Part shown: positions 15,860 to 24,172 of the stretch, one piece after another
Numbering within the stretch: the first letter of the stretch is position 1
How the letters are laid out: each line of letters starts with the position of its first letter
Assembly (NCBI GenBank): GCA_944359085.1
Contig: CALVSQ010000005.1
Coordinates: 1-47,190, forward strand
Length of the DNA: 47,190 nt
From: an uncultured Bacilli bacterium
Lineage (GTDB): Bacteria; Bacillota_I; Bacilli_A; RF39; UBA660
Direction of reading: 5' to 3'
Notes under the pieces: generated by a model
Seen by the model: only the letters and a program-made list of their open reading frames with translations
What the model was told of the DNA's origin: nothing
Database searches by the model: none
Program-made: the position numbers and the translations under genes

Positions 15860-16786
15860 TCATAACTCATTATAATATATGGGCATTATAATATCTATAT
15901 TTTCTTCTTTTAACACTTTAAAATATCTACATAAAGGCTCATAATTAGTTCTACTTACTATATTAAGAATATTATTGTTATCTTCAACATCTAATAATCT
16001 AACATAAATACCATATTTCCTTTTAGATAAAATAGTAAAGTTTCTTTTATTTCTAAATACTAATCCTTTATTTGTAGTATAGGAAGTAACATTAGAATTA
16101 ATAGAATTAATTTTAAATGATAAAGTATTAAATAAGTTATCTATTGAATCAATATTAGATTCTGATATATATGAATAATAATTTCTAATTAACTCAATTA
16201 CATAATTTAAATTTTCTAATTTATCTACTTTAACATAATAACACAAACTAGATTTTTCATAGCCTTTTCTTATTAAGAGTTTATCATCATAATCAAATTG
16301 CTTTATATTCTTATGTAATGAGATTAAAATATCTGATTGTTCTACTTGTATTTCTATTATCTTTTTACCCAATCTATAAACAACATTTTTTATTAAATAG
16401 TTTCTTTTAATATTGTCACTAATACTTAAAATTTGCTTATCAAACTCATCAAACAATTCAATGTCAATATCTTTTTTATTATAAATTATATATTCATAAC
16501 AACTTGTATCTACATTTAGTAATTTAGTTTTTCTTTCTGATGCTTCTTTGTCAACACTAGAAATAACATTAACATCAGACATATCAATCACTTCATTATT
16601 TGAATATTGTACTCTATTGTATATTAAATTATATGTAGAACAAACCTCTAGTTTGGTAGAGTAATTTATATTATTTGTAAGTTTTTCAACAAGCACAAAT
16701 ATGTTCCTGTATTTATTCCAAGATTGCAAGAGTTTTCTACTACTTGTAAAAAAGTTTGCTCTCCATGACCACCATGTTTCCAACAA
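15860..16786 (-). CDS. Twin DUF5655-like domain protein, copy 2
   Basis: This paralogue of the gene at 187-1029 also has two DUF5655-like modules: about 105-205 (E-L-F-D-E-F-D...L-L-I-R-K-G-Y...L-N-Y-V-I-E-L-I-R) and about 215-305 (R-N-K-R-N-F...S-K-R-K-Y-G-I-Y-V-R-L-L-D-V-E-D). It is about 25 residues shorter than copy 1 at the C-terminus. The listed TTG start lies inside spoVD in another frame and has no clear ribosome site. An ATG at 16580-16582 (M-S-D-V-N-V) follows a weak GAAGTGA. However, codons between the att core and that ATG align without gaps with copy 1, with synonymous differences, which suggests they are or were translated. It is the first gene of the element. Function unknown. 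Confidence 0.65.
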   Translation of the reverse strand: MLETWWSWRANFFTSSRKLLQSWNKYRNIFVLVEKLTNNINYSTKLEVCSTYNLIYNRVQYSNNEVIDMSDVNVISSVDKEASERKTKLLNVDTSCYEYIIYNKKDIDIELFDEFDKQILSISDNIKRNYLIKNVVYRLGKKIIEIQVEQSDILISLHKNIKQFDYDDKLLIRKGYEKSSLCYYVKVDKLENLNYVIELIRNYYSYISESNIDSIDNLFNTLSFKINSINSNVTSYTTNKGLVFRNKRNFTILSKRKYGIYVRLLDVEDNNNILNIVSRTNYEPLCRYFKVLKEENIDIIMPIYYNEL

Positions 16787-17769
16787 TGAATAGTAGCACC
16801 ACCTACTTTAACAGAACCACCATCATAAAAATGATCTTCATCTAAATTTACAATATTTTCTTCTAAAGCTGTAGCTAAAGTGATTATTTTAAAGGTAGAT
16901 CCAGGCTCATATGTCATCCAAATAGGTAAATTACGATTAATTATTTCAGTTGAATAATCTTGATAATTGCTTAGTTCAAATGTAGGACGTGAAGACATAG
17001 CAAGTATCTCTCCCGTTTTAGGATCCATAACTATTCCTAATGCTTGATCTGGATTATACTTACTAACAGCATTATCCAATTCTCTTTCTAATGCAGATTG
17101 GATATTATAATCAATTGTTAAATAAATATCTATACCATCTTGTGGTTGTTCATATACTTCTGATAATTGTAGTTTATTACCTTTAGCATCACTAAAAAAC
17201 TTAATAGCTCCATAACTTCCTGTTAAATAATCATCATACATTAATTCTAAACCTGATAACCCTTGATTATCTATTCCTACAAAACCTAAAGTATGCGCTA
17301 ATAAATTACCATAAGGATAATATCTTTTACTCTCTTTAAGTAAATATACACCTGGTAAATCTAAATCGTTTATCTTATCAGCAGTTTCATAATCTAATCT
17401 TCTACCTTCAGGATGAACTCTTTCAATAGAAGATTTAACTGAAACATGTTTGTACATTTCTTCATAAGTTATACCTAAAATAGGTGCAATTAATTCAGCC
17501 GTTTTTTCTTTATCTTCAATTTGATTAGGTATTAAAACTAATGATGTTGTTGTTATATTATCAGCTAATACAACACCATTTCTATCATATATTTTTCCCC
17601 TATTAGCTTCTATTGGTAAATTTCTACTCCATAAACTAGTTGCATAATTATTTAATTTTTCGTACTCAAATACTTGAATATAAAATACTTTACCAATTAT
17701 TAAAACAAAAAATAAAAATATAACTAACATAACTATTTTAATTCTTATATGAATATTTTTAAAAAACAT
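16666..17769 (-). pseudogene. spoVD: spoVD-like class B penicillin-binding protein, 3' part lost at the insertion
   Basis: This is the front of a SpoVD/FtsI-type transpeptidase: membrane anchor, PBP dimerisation domain (E-A-N-R-G-K-I-Y-D-R-N-G), then the transpeptidase with S-T-F-K (catalytic serine) and the SxN motif S-C-N. Right after S-C-N the frame switches to foreign sequence (L-G-I-N-T-G-T) and stops 18 residues later. The K-T-G motif and any PASTA domain are missing, so about 260-280 residues of a roughly 640-residue protein are lost. C-W-K-H-G-G-H-G-E-Q-T-F-L-Q-V-V-E-N is strongly SpoVD-like. I start at the ATG 17767-17769 behind GGTGAG. SpoVD makes spore cortex in Bacillus; in non-sporulating relatives a homologue may serve division. 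Confidence 0.85.
16703..16751 (-). other. Attachment-like site within spoVD
   Basis: On the minus strand this shows TTTTTACAAGT (from 16751), the core GCAATCTTGG (16718-16727) and ACAGGAAC (16703-16710), spaced as in the copy at 1102-1150. The left part is genuine spoVD coding sequence (F-L-Q-V-V-E-N-S-C-N); the right part belongs to the element. The native gene would probably read AATCCNGG (Asn-Pro-Gly) here, so crossover likely fell within or near AATC. This is an inference from the expected SpoVD sequence. Confidence 0.65.
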
Positions 17770-17832
17770 ATACTCACCCATTTAAGTATATGTTTTATTT
17801 ATAATATTTTTACTTTATGAATAACTACTTAA

Positions 17833-18177
17833 TTACTCATATAGTTCATAATTCCAATCTTTTATTCCACCAAAAGTATATATATTATTATAACCTTTTT
17901 CAGCTAATATTTCTAAAGCAATTTGAGCACGATTACCAGATAAACAATAAACAATTATTTTTTTATCTTTATCTATTTCATTTATTTTTTCCTCTAAATC
18001 ATCTAAAGGGATATTAATAGAATTTTCTAGATGTCCACCTTCATATTCAAAATCCTCTCTAACATCTATTATAACAACATCTTCATTTTTCATCATTTTA
18101 TAAGCTTCTTCACTGGATATATTTTGTTTATCACAACCAACTAATAATAAAAGTAAACAAATAATTATATATTTCAT
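17833..18177 (-). CDS. Rhodanese-like lipoprotein
   Basis: The 114-residue protein has a lipoprotein signal (C-L-L-L-L-L-V-G-C) and one rhodanese domain. D-V-R-E-D-F-E-Y-E-G-G-H-L precedes the active-site loop V-Y-C-L-S-G-N-R-A with the persulfide-forming cysteine, and G-G-I-K-D-W follows near the end. Such single-domain proteins (PspE/GlpE-like) carry sulfane sulfur; anchoring outside the membrane is unusual for sulfur transfer to cytosolic partners. The start has GAGGGG upstream. It stands alone, upstream of the truncated spoVD on the same strand. Confidence 0.88.
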   Translation of the reverse strand: MKYIIICLLLLLVGCDKQNISSEEAYKMMKNEDVVIIDVREDFEYEGGHLENSINIPLDDLEEKINEIDKDKKIIVYCLSGNRAQIALEILAEKGYNNIYTFGGIKDWNYELYE

Positions 18178-18472
18178 TATTACCCCTCATTTACTATTTT
18201 AGCATATTGTTTTTGCAATTATCTAATATAATTCAAATCTATTTACACCCCTAAATTCATCTTTTCTTGATATTATATTATATGTAAATATATATATAAT
18301 ATAATTTATATACTATAATTATTAAAAAATTGAAAAAATTTATGTTATACTTATATTTTTCAACATCTAAAATTTTCTTATAAAAAATAGTAGATAAATT
18401 TTCCACTATTTATATTTTAAATAAATTTACAACTTAAAATTTATTATTATAGTTATCTTATAATAACATATA
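18178..18472. other. 295-bp intergenic region with one terminator
   Basis: This is very AT-rich sequence between the prepilin peptidase and rhodanese genes. It holds a hairpin (AAATAGT at 18385-18391 with ACTATTT at 18405-18411) followed by T residues on the minus strand, a likely terminator for the pilin-processing genes. The rhodanese ribosome site lies at the left end. I see no ORF or RNA gene in it. Confidence 0.5.
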
Positions 18473-19237
18473 TTAAGAACCTAATAAAGACAAAATCATG
18501 TCAATATCAATATGACTAAAATAAATAATTAAAGCTGCTATACTTAAAAAAGGTCCATAGGGTATTTCATGATTTTTATTGGTTTTCATTATAAATACTG
18601 ATACTGGTAAAGCTATAAAAGCCGATAAAAATATAGCAATTATTGATAATTTCCAACCGAGTATTAAACCAAATACAGCCATTAATTTTATATCGCCACC
18701 ACCCATGGATTCTCTTTTAAAAATAAAATCACCAAATAATTTAAGCAGTAACATAATTATAAAAGATACTAAAGCACTTAATAATGAATTTAATAGGACA
18801 TTAATACCATTAATAAAATATATTTCAATCATCAATAAAATACTAAAAACAATTAAAACACTATCTTCAATTATCATATAATAATAATCACTTAAAATAA
18901 CAATTATCAATAAAGATGTAAATGTCAAAGCAATTATTAAATCAAATGAAATACCAAATGATAAATAACAAATTACAAATAATAAACCACAAATTATTTC
19001 AGATATTGGATAAAATATAGATATTTTATCTTTGCAATTAATACACTTACCTTTTTGTAATATATAAGATAAAATCGGTATTAATTCTAAAGGTTTTAAT
19101 TTGTGATTACATTTTGGGCAATGACTACCCGGATATAAAATTGATTCTCCTTTTGGTAATCTATAGGCCACAACATTATAGAAGGAACCAAAAACGGTTC
19201 CTAATATGAATAAACAAATTATAATACTTATTTCCAT
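18473..19237 (-). CDS. Prepilin peptidase (type IV leader peptidase, A24)
   Basis: This 254-residue membrane protease cuts the leader of type IV pilin-like proteins and methylates the new N-terminus. The cytoplasmic N-terminal region has the two CxxC pairs, H-C-P-K-C and G-K-C-I-N-C. Catalytic aspartates lie in I-L-S-D-Y-Y-Y and in G-G-G-D-I-K-L-M, the A24 G-x-G-D motif. About seven hydrophobic segments follow. It lies ten bases after the GspF/PilC-type gene and should share its transcript, but no pilin or assembly ATPase gene is in the window. Confidence 0.93.
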   Translation of the reverse strand: MEISIIICLFILGTVFGSFYNVVAYRLPKGESILYPGSHCPKCNHKLKPLELIPILSYILQKGKCINCKDKISIFYPISEIICGLLFVICYLSFGISFDLIIALTFTSLLIIVILSDYYYMIIEDSVLIVFSILLMIEIYFINGINVLLNSLLSALVSFIIMLLLKLFGDFIFKRESMGGGDIKLMAVFGLILGWKLSIIAIFLSAFIALPVSVFIMKTNKNHEIPYGPFLSIAALIIYFSHIDIDMILSLLGS

Positions 19238-19247
19238 AAAATCCCCC

Positions 19248-21200
19248 TTACATTTGAATTGAACTATAGAAACTAAACATTGGAATTACAATTGATAATA
19301 CTATTCCACCAACTGTAAATGTTAAGAATAAAATCAAAGCTGGTTCAACAAATGTTTTAATTCTTGTAACAGCATTTCGATGCAATTCTTGATAATAGGC
19401 AGAAACTTTTTGCATCATTTCAGCTAATTGACCAGTTCTCTCACCTGTTGTAATCATTTCATAAGCTGGTACTGGGAAAGCCCAGTGATCTTTAAATGCT
19501 AATGAAATTCTTTCACCTTTAGCTAAATTAGTAATAGTATCTAGTATTAACATTTTATATATTTCATTATTTGTCATTTTATTTAATATTTCCATACTAT
19601 CTGTTATAAAAACATTATGAGCTAAAAGGGATGCGAATGTTTTTGTAAACATAGTTACTTCATTATAAATAATAACATTACCAAAAATAGGCATGTGCAT
19701 TAAAAACCACTGAACAAACGTTTTAAATGCTTTAATATTTTTATATAAATAAACAAATATTAATATAAATACACATACACCAATAATTAAGAATAAATAA
19801 TTTTTTTGTAAAAATTCACTTGTGTTCATAACAAATATAGTGATTCCTGGTATCTTTGCACCATCAATTCCTTCGTATATCTTAACAAATTGTGGAACTA
19901 CCCATACCATAATAAATATTACAGCTGCAATTGCTAAAACAAATATAATAGCAGGATAAGTCATAGCTGTAATCATTTGTCTTCTTGTTTTATCTGATTC
20001 AGTAAAATAATCAGCCATGTTATCTAAAACTTCTGGTAATTCACCAGTCATTTCAGATGTTTTAATCATATTAATAAGTAATCTTGGAAAAGCATTTCCT
20101 TGTTTATCCATTGCAGTTGAAAAATTATCTCCCATGGTTAAATCATATATCATCGTTCTAAAAATTCTTGAATAACCTTTATTTTTAAATTGATGTGACA
20201 ATATTTTTAAAGATTCAACTAATGTAATACCAGCTTTAATATATGTGGATAATTGAGTACAAAAGAAAATTAAATCCTTAGTTTTTATTCTCTTTCTATT
20301 AGCATGATTACCATTTCCATAAATTCTTTGAATCCATTTATTAGTTTCAATACTATATACTTCATTTCCTTCACTTAACAAAAATGAATGAACTTCAACT
20401 TTAGAATAAGCTGGAAATAATCCTTTAATAATTTTACCTTCTGGACTTTTAGCTACATACTTATACATAATTTTTTCTTCACTTTTTTCAGCATCTGCGC
20501 CTTCAAAATCCAATAATAAAGCTTGTCTATTAATATCTTTTTTATTTTGAGCATTTTTAACAAATCTATTATTAGTAAATAAACCTTTTATCTTTTTAGG
20601 AATATTTCCAATAGATAAGAAGAATGAATTTATATAATCATTAATAGTTTTCTTTTCTAAAGTGACATTTTCATTAATATAAATATCCGCTTTAGTTTTT
20701 TCTTTTTTCTCTTGTTTTTTCTGTTCTAATGCTTCTTTTTCTTTAACTTTTAATTCTTGTAATCTTTTTCTATTTTCTTCTTTTATTTGTCTATTTCTTT
20801 CCTTAGCTGCTATTTTCTTTTCTTGTTCCATTTGTTGCTTAGCACGCATTTTCTCATTCATTTCATTTAGTTTAACAAATGCTCTAACTATTAAAACGAA
20901 TGGGAAAGCAAAACCAAACACAACATATTTTATAAATAAATATACAAATCTTGAACTAACTATAAATCCAATAAATATATATTTTATAAATTTATAAACA
21001 AAATAAGATAAATATAAGAATAAATAACTTATCATTTTTAAAAAATAATATAAAGATGATACTATTACATCAATTAAGATAAATAAAGTAACAAAAAAAC
21101 CTATATTTATATACTTTATAATTTTCACAATAAAAACAAACAAAAAATGTACCATTTTATATACATATATAAATGGTAATAAATAACTTGGTTTATTCAA
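19248..21200 (-). CDS. GspF/PilC/ComGB-type inner-membrane protein with large N-terminal extension
   Basis: The C-terminal 410 residues are a type II secretion/type IV pilus F protein. They begin with a short Y-K-Y-V-A-K-S-P-E-G-K-I-I-K-G domain and then two GspF repeats (about 310-435 and 510-640), with G-N-A-F-P-R-L-L and T-G-E-R-T-G-Q-L signatures. This core normally starts near residue 1; here about 240 extra residues precede it. They comprise four or so hydrophobic segments (1-115), a Lys/Glu/Gln-rich coiled coil (about 115-175) and a linker. The start is a TTG (21198-21200) behind GGTGAT. It precedes the prepilin peptidase, so the pair likely serves a pilus or competence system encoded elsewhere. 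Confidence 0.88.
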   Translation of the reverse strand: MNKPSYLLPFIYVYKMVHFLFVFIVKIIKYINIGFFVTLFILIDVIVSSLYYFLKMISYLFLYLSYFVYKFIKYIFIGFIVSSRFVYLFIKYVVFGFAFPFVLIVRAFVKLNEMNEKMRAKQQMEQEKKIAAKERNRQIKEENRKRLQELKVKEKEALEQKKQEKKEKTKADIYINENVTLEKKTINDYINSFFLSIGNIPKKIKGLFTNNRFVKNAQNKKDINRQALLLDFEGADAEKSEEKIMYKYVAKSPEGKIIKGLFPAYSKVEVHSFLLSEGNEVYSIETNKWIQRIYGNGNHANRKRIKTKDLIFFCTQLSTYIKAGITLVESLKILSHQFKNKGYSRIFRTMIYDLTMGDNFSTAMDKQGNAFPRLLINMIKTSEMTGELPEVLDNMADYFTESDKTRRQMITAMTYPAIIFVLAIAAVIFIMVWVVPQFVKIYEGIDGAKIPGITIFVMNTSEFLQKNYLFLIIGVCVFILIFVYLYKNIKAFKTFVQWFLMHMPIFGNVIIYNEVTMFTKTFASLLAHNVFITDSMEILNKMTNNEIYKMLILDTITNLAKGERISLAFKDHWAFPVPAYEMITTGERTGQLAEMMQKVSAYYQELHRNAVTRIKTFVEPALILFLTFTVGGIVLSIVIPMFSFYSSIQM

Positions 21201-21246
21201 ATGGTATCACCACACATTCCCTTTTGCTATTCTTAATACTAATAAG

Positions 21247-21274
21247 ATTATACCATATTTTTCTAAAAAGTAAA
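21247..21274 (-). promoter_or_regulatory. Promoter of the GspF/PilC-type operon
   Basis: On the minus strand, TTTACT (21269-21274) and TATAAT (21247-21252) are separated by 16 bases. Confidence 0.6.
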
Positions 21275-21319
21275 ACTTTTTTTAAAAAAATCATATAATA
21301 TTTTTGAAAGGAGGAAATT

Positions 21320-21661
21320 ATGAATTTTTATCCTTATTATAATTTTCCTTACACTTCTTTTACACAAGTACCTAAAGTTGGTGGTTTAAAATATTTATTT
21401 GGTAACATTAAATGGGGTTCTATATTAAGTGGAACTCAAAAAACATTAAATGTTATTAATCAAGCAATTCCTATTATTAAACAAGCTGGTCCTGTTATTA
21501 ATAACGCTAAAACAATGTTTAGAGTTATGAATGAATTTAAAAAAGTTGATTTACCACAAGAAAACATTATCCAAAATAATATTTCTAATAATATTGATTC
21601 AAATAATACAAATGTAGAAACTATTAAAAAAATAGATAATGGTCCCGTGTTCTTCCAATAA
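21320..21661 (+). CDS. YqfQ/VrrA-like small protein
   Basis: The 113-residue protein begins with an aromatic, Pro/Tyr/Phe-rich tract (M-N-F-Y-P-Y-Y-N-F-P-Y). The segment G-T-Q-K-T-L-N-V-I-N-Q-A-I-P-I-I-K-Q-A-G-P-V-I-N-N-A follows, then an Asn-rich tail. The middle matches the T-L-x-x-x-x-x-V-x-P-x-I-x-Q-x-G-P-x-x-x-N pattern of the Bacillus YqfQ/VrrA family, whose role is unclear but often listed as spore-associated. It has an AAAGGAGG ribosome site and an upstream TATAAT (21294-21299). It is one of only three plus-strand genes here. Family assignment is by motif memory only. Confidence 0.6.
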   Translation: MNFYPYYNFPYTSFTQVPKVGGLKYLFGNIKWGSILSGTQKTLNVINQAIPIIKQAGPVINNAKTMFRVMNEFKKVDLPQENIIQNNISNNIDSNNTNVETIKKIDNGPVFFQ

Positions 21662-21685
21662 AAAAAGCCATTTTTAGGCTTTTTT
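21661..21685. terminator. Bidirectional terminator between the YqfQ-like gene and typA
   Basis: AAAAAAGCC (21661-21669) pairs perfectly with GGCTTTTTT (21677-21685) across a seven-base loop. It serves both convergent genes and includes the typA stop codon. Confidence 0.9.
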
Positions 21686-23482
21686 ACTATCTTCTTTTTT
21701 TCTTAATTCAGTATTTAATATTTTCTTACGCATTCTATAACTTATAGGTGTAACTTCTACTAATTCATCATTATTTATATAATCCAAACATACTTCTAAA
21801 CTTAATAATCTAGGTCTTTTTAAAACTACTGTATGATCACTTCCACTAGCACGTGTGTTAGTTAATTTTTTACCTTTTACAACATTAACAGCTAGATCGT
21901 TATCATGATTATTTTCTCCTACAATCATACCTTCATATACTTCAGCACCAGGTTCAATAAACATAACTCCTCTATCTTCTAATTGTCCTAAAGCATAAGC
22001 AGTAGCTTTTCCGTTTTCCATAGAAACTAAAACGCCTTGTTTTCTTTGACCAACTTTTGAGCCTGCTAATTTACGATATTCTTTAAAAGTATGATTAATT
22101 ATACCATAACCTTTAGTCATTGTCATAAATTCTGTCATAAACCCAATTAATCCACGAGAAGGAACAATATAACTTAATCTTACTTGATTTTCATGGCTAT
22201 GCATATTAACCATTTCACCATCACGATTTCCTAATGCTTCGATAACTGAACCTACATATTCTTCTGGAACTTCTACTAAAACATCTTCAAATGGTTCACA
22301 TTTAATTCCATCTATTTCTTTTACAATAACTTGAGGTTTAGAAACTTGAAGTTCAAATCCTTCTCTTCGCATATTTTCAATTAAAATAGATAAGTGTAAT
22401 TCTCCTCTACCAGATACAATAAATGATTCACTATCATTTGGTTTAACTTTTAAAGATACATCTCTTTCAGTTTCTTTATATAATCTTTCTTCAATTTTTC
22501 TAGCAGTTAGTATTTTACCTTCTCTACCACAAAATGGACTAGTATTAACTCCAAATGTCATTTGTAAAGTTGGTTCATCTATTCTAAGTAATGGTAAAGC
22601 TTCTTCTTTACCTTGAGTACAAACTGTTTCACCAACTTCAATATCAGGTAACCCAGCTATTGCTACTATTTCACCTGCTTTAGCTTCAGTTATTTCTATT
22701 CTTTTTAACCCTAAATAACCATACATCTTTTGAATTCTAAATTGTTTAATAGAACCATCACGTCTTACACAAGATACCATTTCATTTACTTTAGCTTTAC
22801 CTCTTTTAACTCTACCAATTCCGATTCTTCCTACGAAGTCATTATAATCTAATAAAGCAGGTTGAAATTGAAATCCGCCATCTAAATCTACATTAGGAGC
22901 TGGAATATAATTTATAATTGCTTCTAATATAGGTTGCATTGTATGTTCTTGTGTTTCTAATTCTGGATGAAGACTAGATGTTCCATTAATAGCAGAAGCA
23001 TATATTACTGGGAAATCTAATTGATCAATATCCGCACCTAATTCAATAAATAAATCTAATACTTCATCTACTACTTCTTTAGGACGAGCTGTTGGTTTAT
23101 CTATTTTATTTACAACAACAATTGGTGTTACTCCTGCTTCTAAAGCTTTTTTAAGAACAAATCTAGTTTGTGGCATTGTTCCTTCATATGCGTCGACTAT
23201 TAATAAAACACCGTCAACCATATTCATAATTCTTTCAACTTCGCCACCAAAATCAGCATGGCCTGGAGTATCTAATATATTTATTCTATATCCATCATAA
23301 TTAATAGCAGTTGTTTTAGCTAAAATAGTAATACCTCTTTCTTTTTCAATATCATTTGAATCCATTGAATAAGTATTTTCATTTTCTCTAAAAGTTCCTG
23401 ACATTTCTAACAATTTATCAACTAATGTAGTTTTTCCGTGGTCAACATGCGCAATAATAGCTATATTTCTTATTTTTTCCAT
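21674..23482 (-). CDS. typA: Ribosome-associated GTPase TypA/BipA
   Basis: This translational GTPase of about 600 residues binds the ribosome and aids 50S assembly and stress or low-temperature growth. The G1 motif is A-H-V-D-H-G-K-T-T, switch II is D-T-P-G-H-A-D-F-G-G-E-V, and G4 is V-V-N-K-I-D-K. EF-G-like domains III and V and the TypA-specific C-terminal domain (I-N-N-D-E-L-V-E-V-T-P) are present. I start at the ATG (23480-23482) preceded by GAGGAGTGAG; the five upstream codons of the longer frame are the ribosome site itself. It is transcribed from its own promoter, divergent from the nuclease gene. Confidence 0.97.
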   Translation of the reverse strand: MEKIRNIAIIAHVDHGKTTLVDKLLEMSGTFRENENTYSMDSNDIEKERGITILAKTTAINYDGYRINILDTPGHADFGGEVERIMNMVDGVLLIVDAYEGTMPQTRFVLKKALEAGVTPIVVVNKIDKPTARPKEVVDEVLDLFIELGADIDQLDFPVIYASAINGTSSLHPELETQEHTMQPILEAIINYIPAPNVDLDGGFQFQPALLDYNDFVGRIGIGRVKRGKAKVNEMVSCVRRDGSIKQFRIQKMYGYLGLKRIEITEAKAGEIVAIAGLPDIEVGETVCTQGKEEALPLLRIDEPTLQMTFGVNTSPFCGREGKILTARKIEERLYKETERDVSLKVKPNDSESFIVSGRGELHLSILIENMRREGFELQVSKPQVIVKEIDGIKCEPFEDVLVEVPEEYVGSVIEALGNRDGEMVNMHSHENQVRLSYIVPSRGLIGFMTEFMTMTKGYGIINHTFKEYRKLAGSKVGQRKQGVLVSMENGKATAYALGQLEDRGVMFIEPGAEVYEGMIVGENNHDNDLAVNVVKGKKLTNTRASGSDHTVVLKRPRLLSLEVCLDYINNDELVEVTPISYRMRKKILNTELRKKEDSKKA

Positions 23483-23508
23483 AAACTCACTCCTCAATCA
23501 ACTGTGTA

Positions 23509-23537
23509 ATTATAGCATTTTTATTTTAATTTGTAAA
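23509..23537 (-). promoter_or_regulatory. typA promoter
   Basis: On the minus strand, TTTACA (23532-23537), a 17-base spacer ending in TGC, and TATAAT (23509-23514) form an extended -10 promoter. A divergent extended -10 (TGATATAAT, hexamer at 23547-23552) serves the nuclease gene on the plus strand. Confidence 0.8.
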
Positions 23538-23568
23538 GTTTTTTGATATAATTACAATAGGTGGTAGG

Positions 23569-24150
23569 ATGAAAACTTTATTTAGTATATTTATTAGTTT
23601 TCTATTTATAGTCAATGTAGATGCTCAAAAATTAGAAGTTACCTTAGATAAATGTGTTGATGGTGATACTGCATGGTTTTATTTAAATAATGAAGAAATT
23701 AAAGCAAGATTTTTAGCAATCGATACTCCAGAATCAACAACAAAAAAAGAAGCTTTTGGTAAAGAAGCTAGTGATTTTACTTGTAATTTATTGAAAAATG
23801 CTAATAAAATAGAAATAGAATATGATGATAACAGTGATAAATTAGATAAATATAATAGACATTTGGTTTGGGTATTTGTTGATGACAATTTACTACAAGA
23901 CTTAATAATTAAAAATGGTTTAGGTAAAGTAGAATATTTATATGGTGATTATAAATATACTTCTATATTAGAAGCTAGCGAAATATTAGCTAAAACTAAT
24001 CGAGTTGGAATGTGGAATGATACATATGATTATTTATATATAATCGGAACTATAATTTTAATTGTTATTATAATAATTATTTTTATTTTTAATAAAAAAG
24101 TAAGAAAAAAGGTATTCAATAAAATCAAAAAAAAGGTATTTATTTTATAA
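23569..24150 (+). CDS. Thermonuclease (SNase)-family protein with C-terminal membrane anchor
   Basis: The protein has an N-terminal signal peptide (L-F-S-I-F-I-S-F-L-F-I-V-N-V-D-A) and one staphylococcal-nuclease domain (about 20-150) with V-D-G-D-T-A, A-R-F-L-A-I-D-T-P-E-S, the metal-binding Asp region D-K-Y-N-R-H-L-V-W-V and G-L-G-K-V. A hydrophobic helix (about 155-175) and a very basic tail follow. The nuclease domain would therefore sit outside the cell, tethered to the membrane, as expected for degrading extracellular DNA for nutrition or competence. The ribosome site is AGGTGG. Its last codons form one arm of a terminator shared with the histidine kinase gene. Confidence 0.9.
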   Translation: MKTLFSIFISFLFIVNVDAQKLEVTLDKCVDGDTAWFYLNNEEIKARFLAIDTPESTTKKEAFGKEASDFTCNLLKNANKIEIEYDDNSDKLDKYNRHLVWVFVDDNLLQDLIIKNGLGKVEYLYGDYKYTSILEASEILAKTNRVGMWNDTYDYLYIIGTIILIVIIIIIFIFNKKVRKKVFNKIKKKVFIL

Positions 24151-24172
24151 TAAAACAAATACCTTTTTTTTC
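24128..24172. terminator. Bidirectional terminator inside two convergent gene ends
   Basis: The arms AAAAAAGGTATTT and AAATACCTTTTTT flank a short AT-rich middle. The nuclease gene ends in the left arm and the histidine kinase gene in the right arm, so the two ORFs overlap by 11 bases within the hairpin. Confidence 0.88.

Larger units (their letters stand above)
1117..16727 (-). mobile_element. Putative 15.6-kb serine-recombinase integrative element in spoVD
   Basis: The segment is bounded by direct repeats of a ten-base core inside longer conserved att-like sequences. In transcription order it contains DUF5655 copy 2, LysR, a degenerate NUDIX protein, a 13-gene metabolic operon, a 45-residue ORF and the large serine recombinase at the end. 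There are no phage structural genes, no relaxase and no conjugation genes, so it is neither an obvious prophage nor an ICE. All cargo lies on one strand. On its right side it abruptly truncates spoVD at the codons for the SxN motif. The boundaries are inferred from sequence repeats. Confidence 0.7.

Noticed and set aside
1117-16727. Prophage or ICE as an explanation for the element
   Set aside because: No capsid, tail, terminase, lysis, relaxase, T4SS or replication genes are present between the att-like sites.
16666-16786. Sequencing frameshift as the cause of the spoVD truncation
   Set aside because: Downstream of the break no frame contains K-T-G or other SpoVD sequence, and the foreign sequence matches the DNA beside the recombinase, so it is a true junction.
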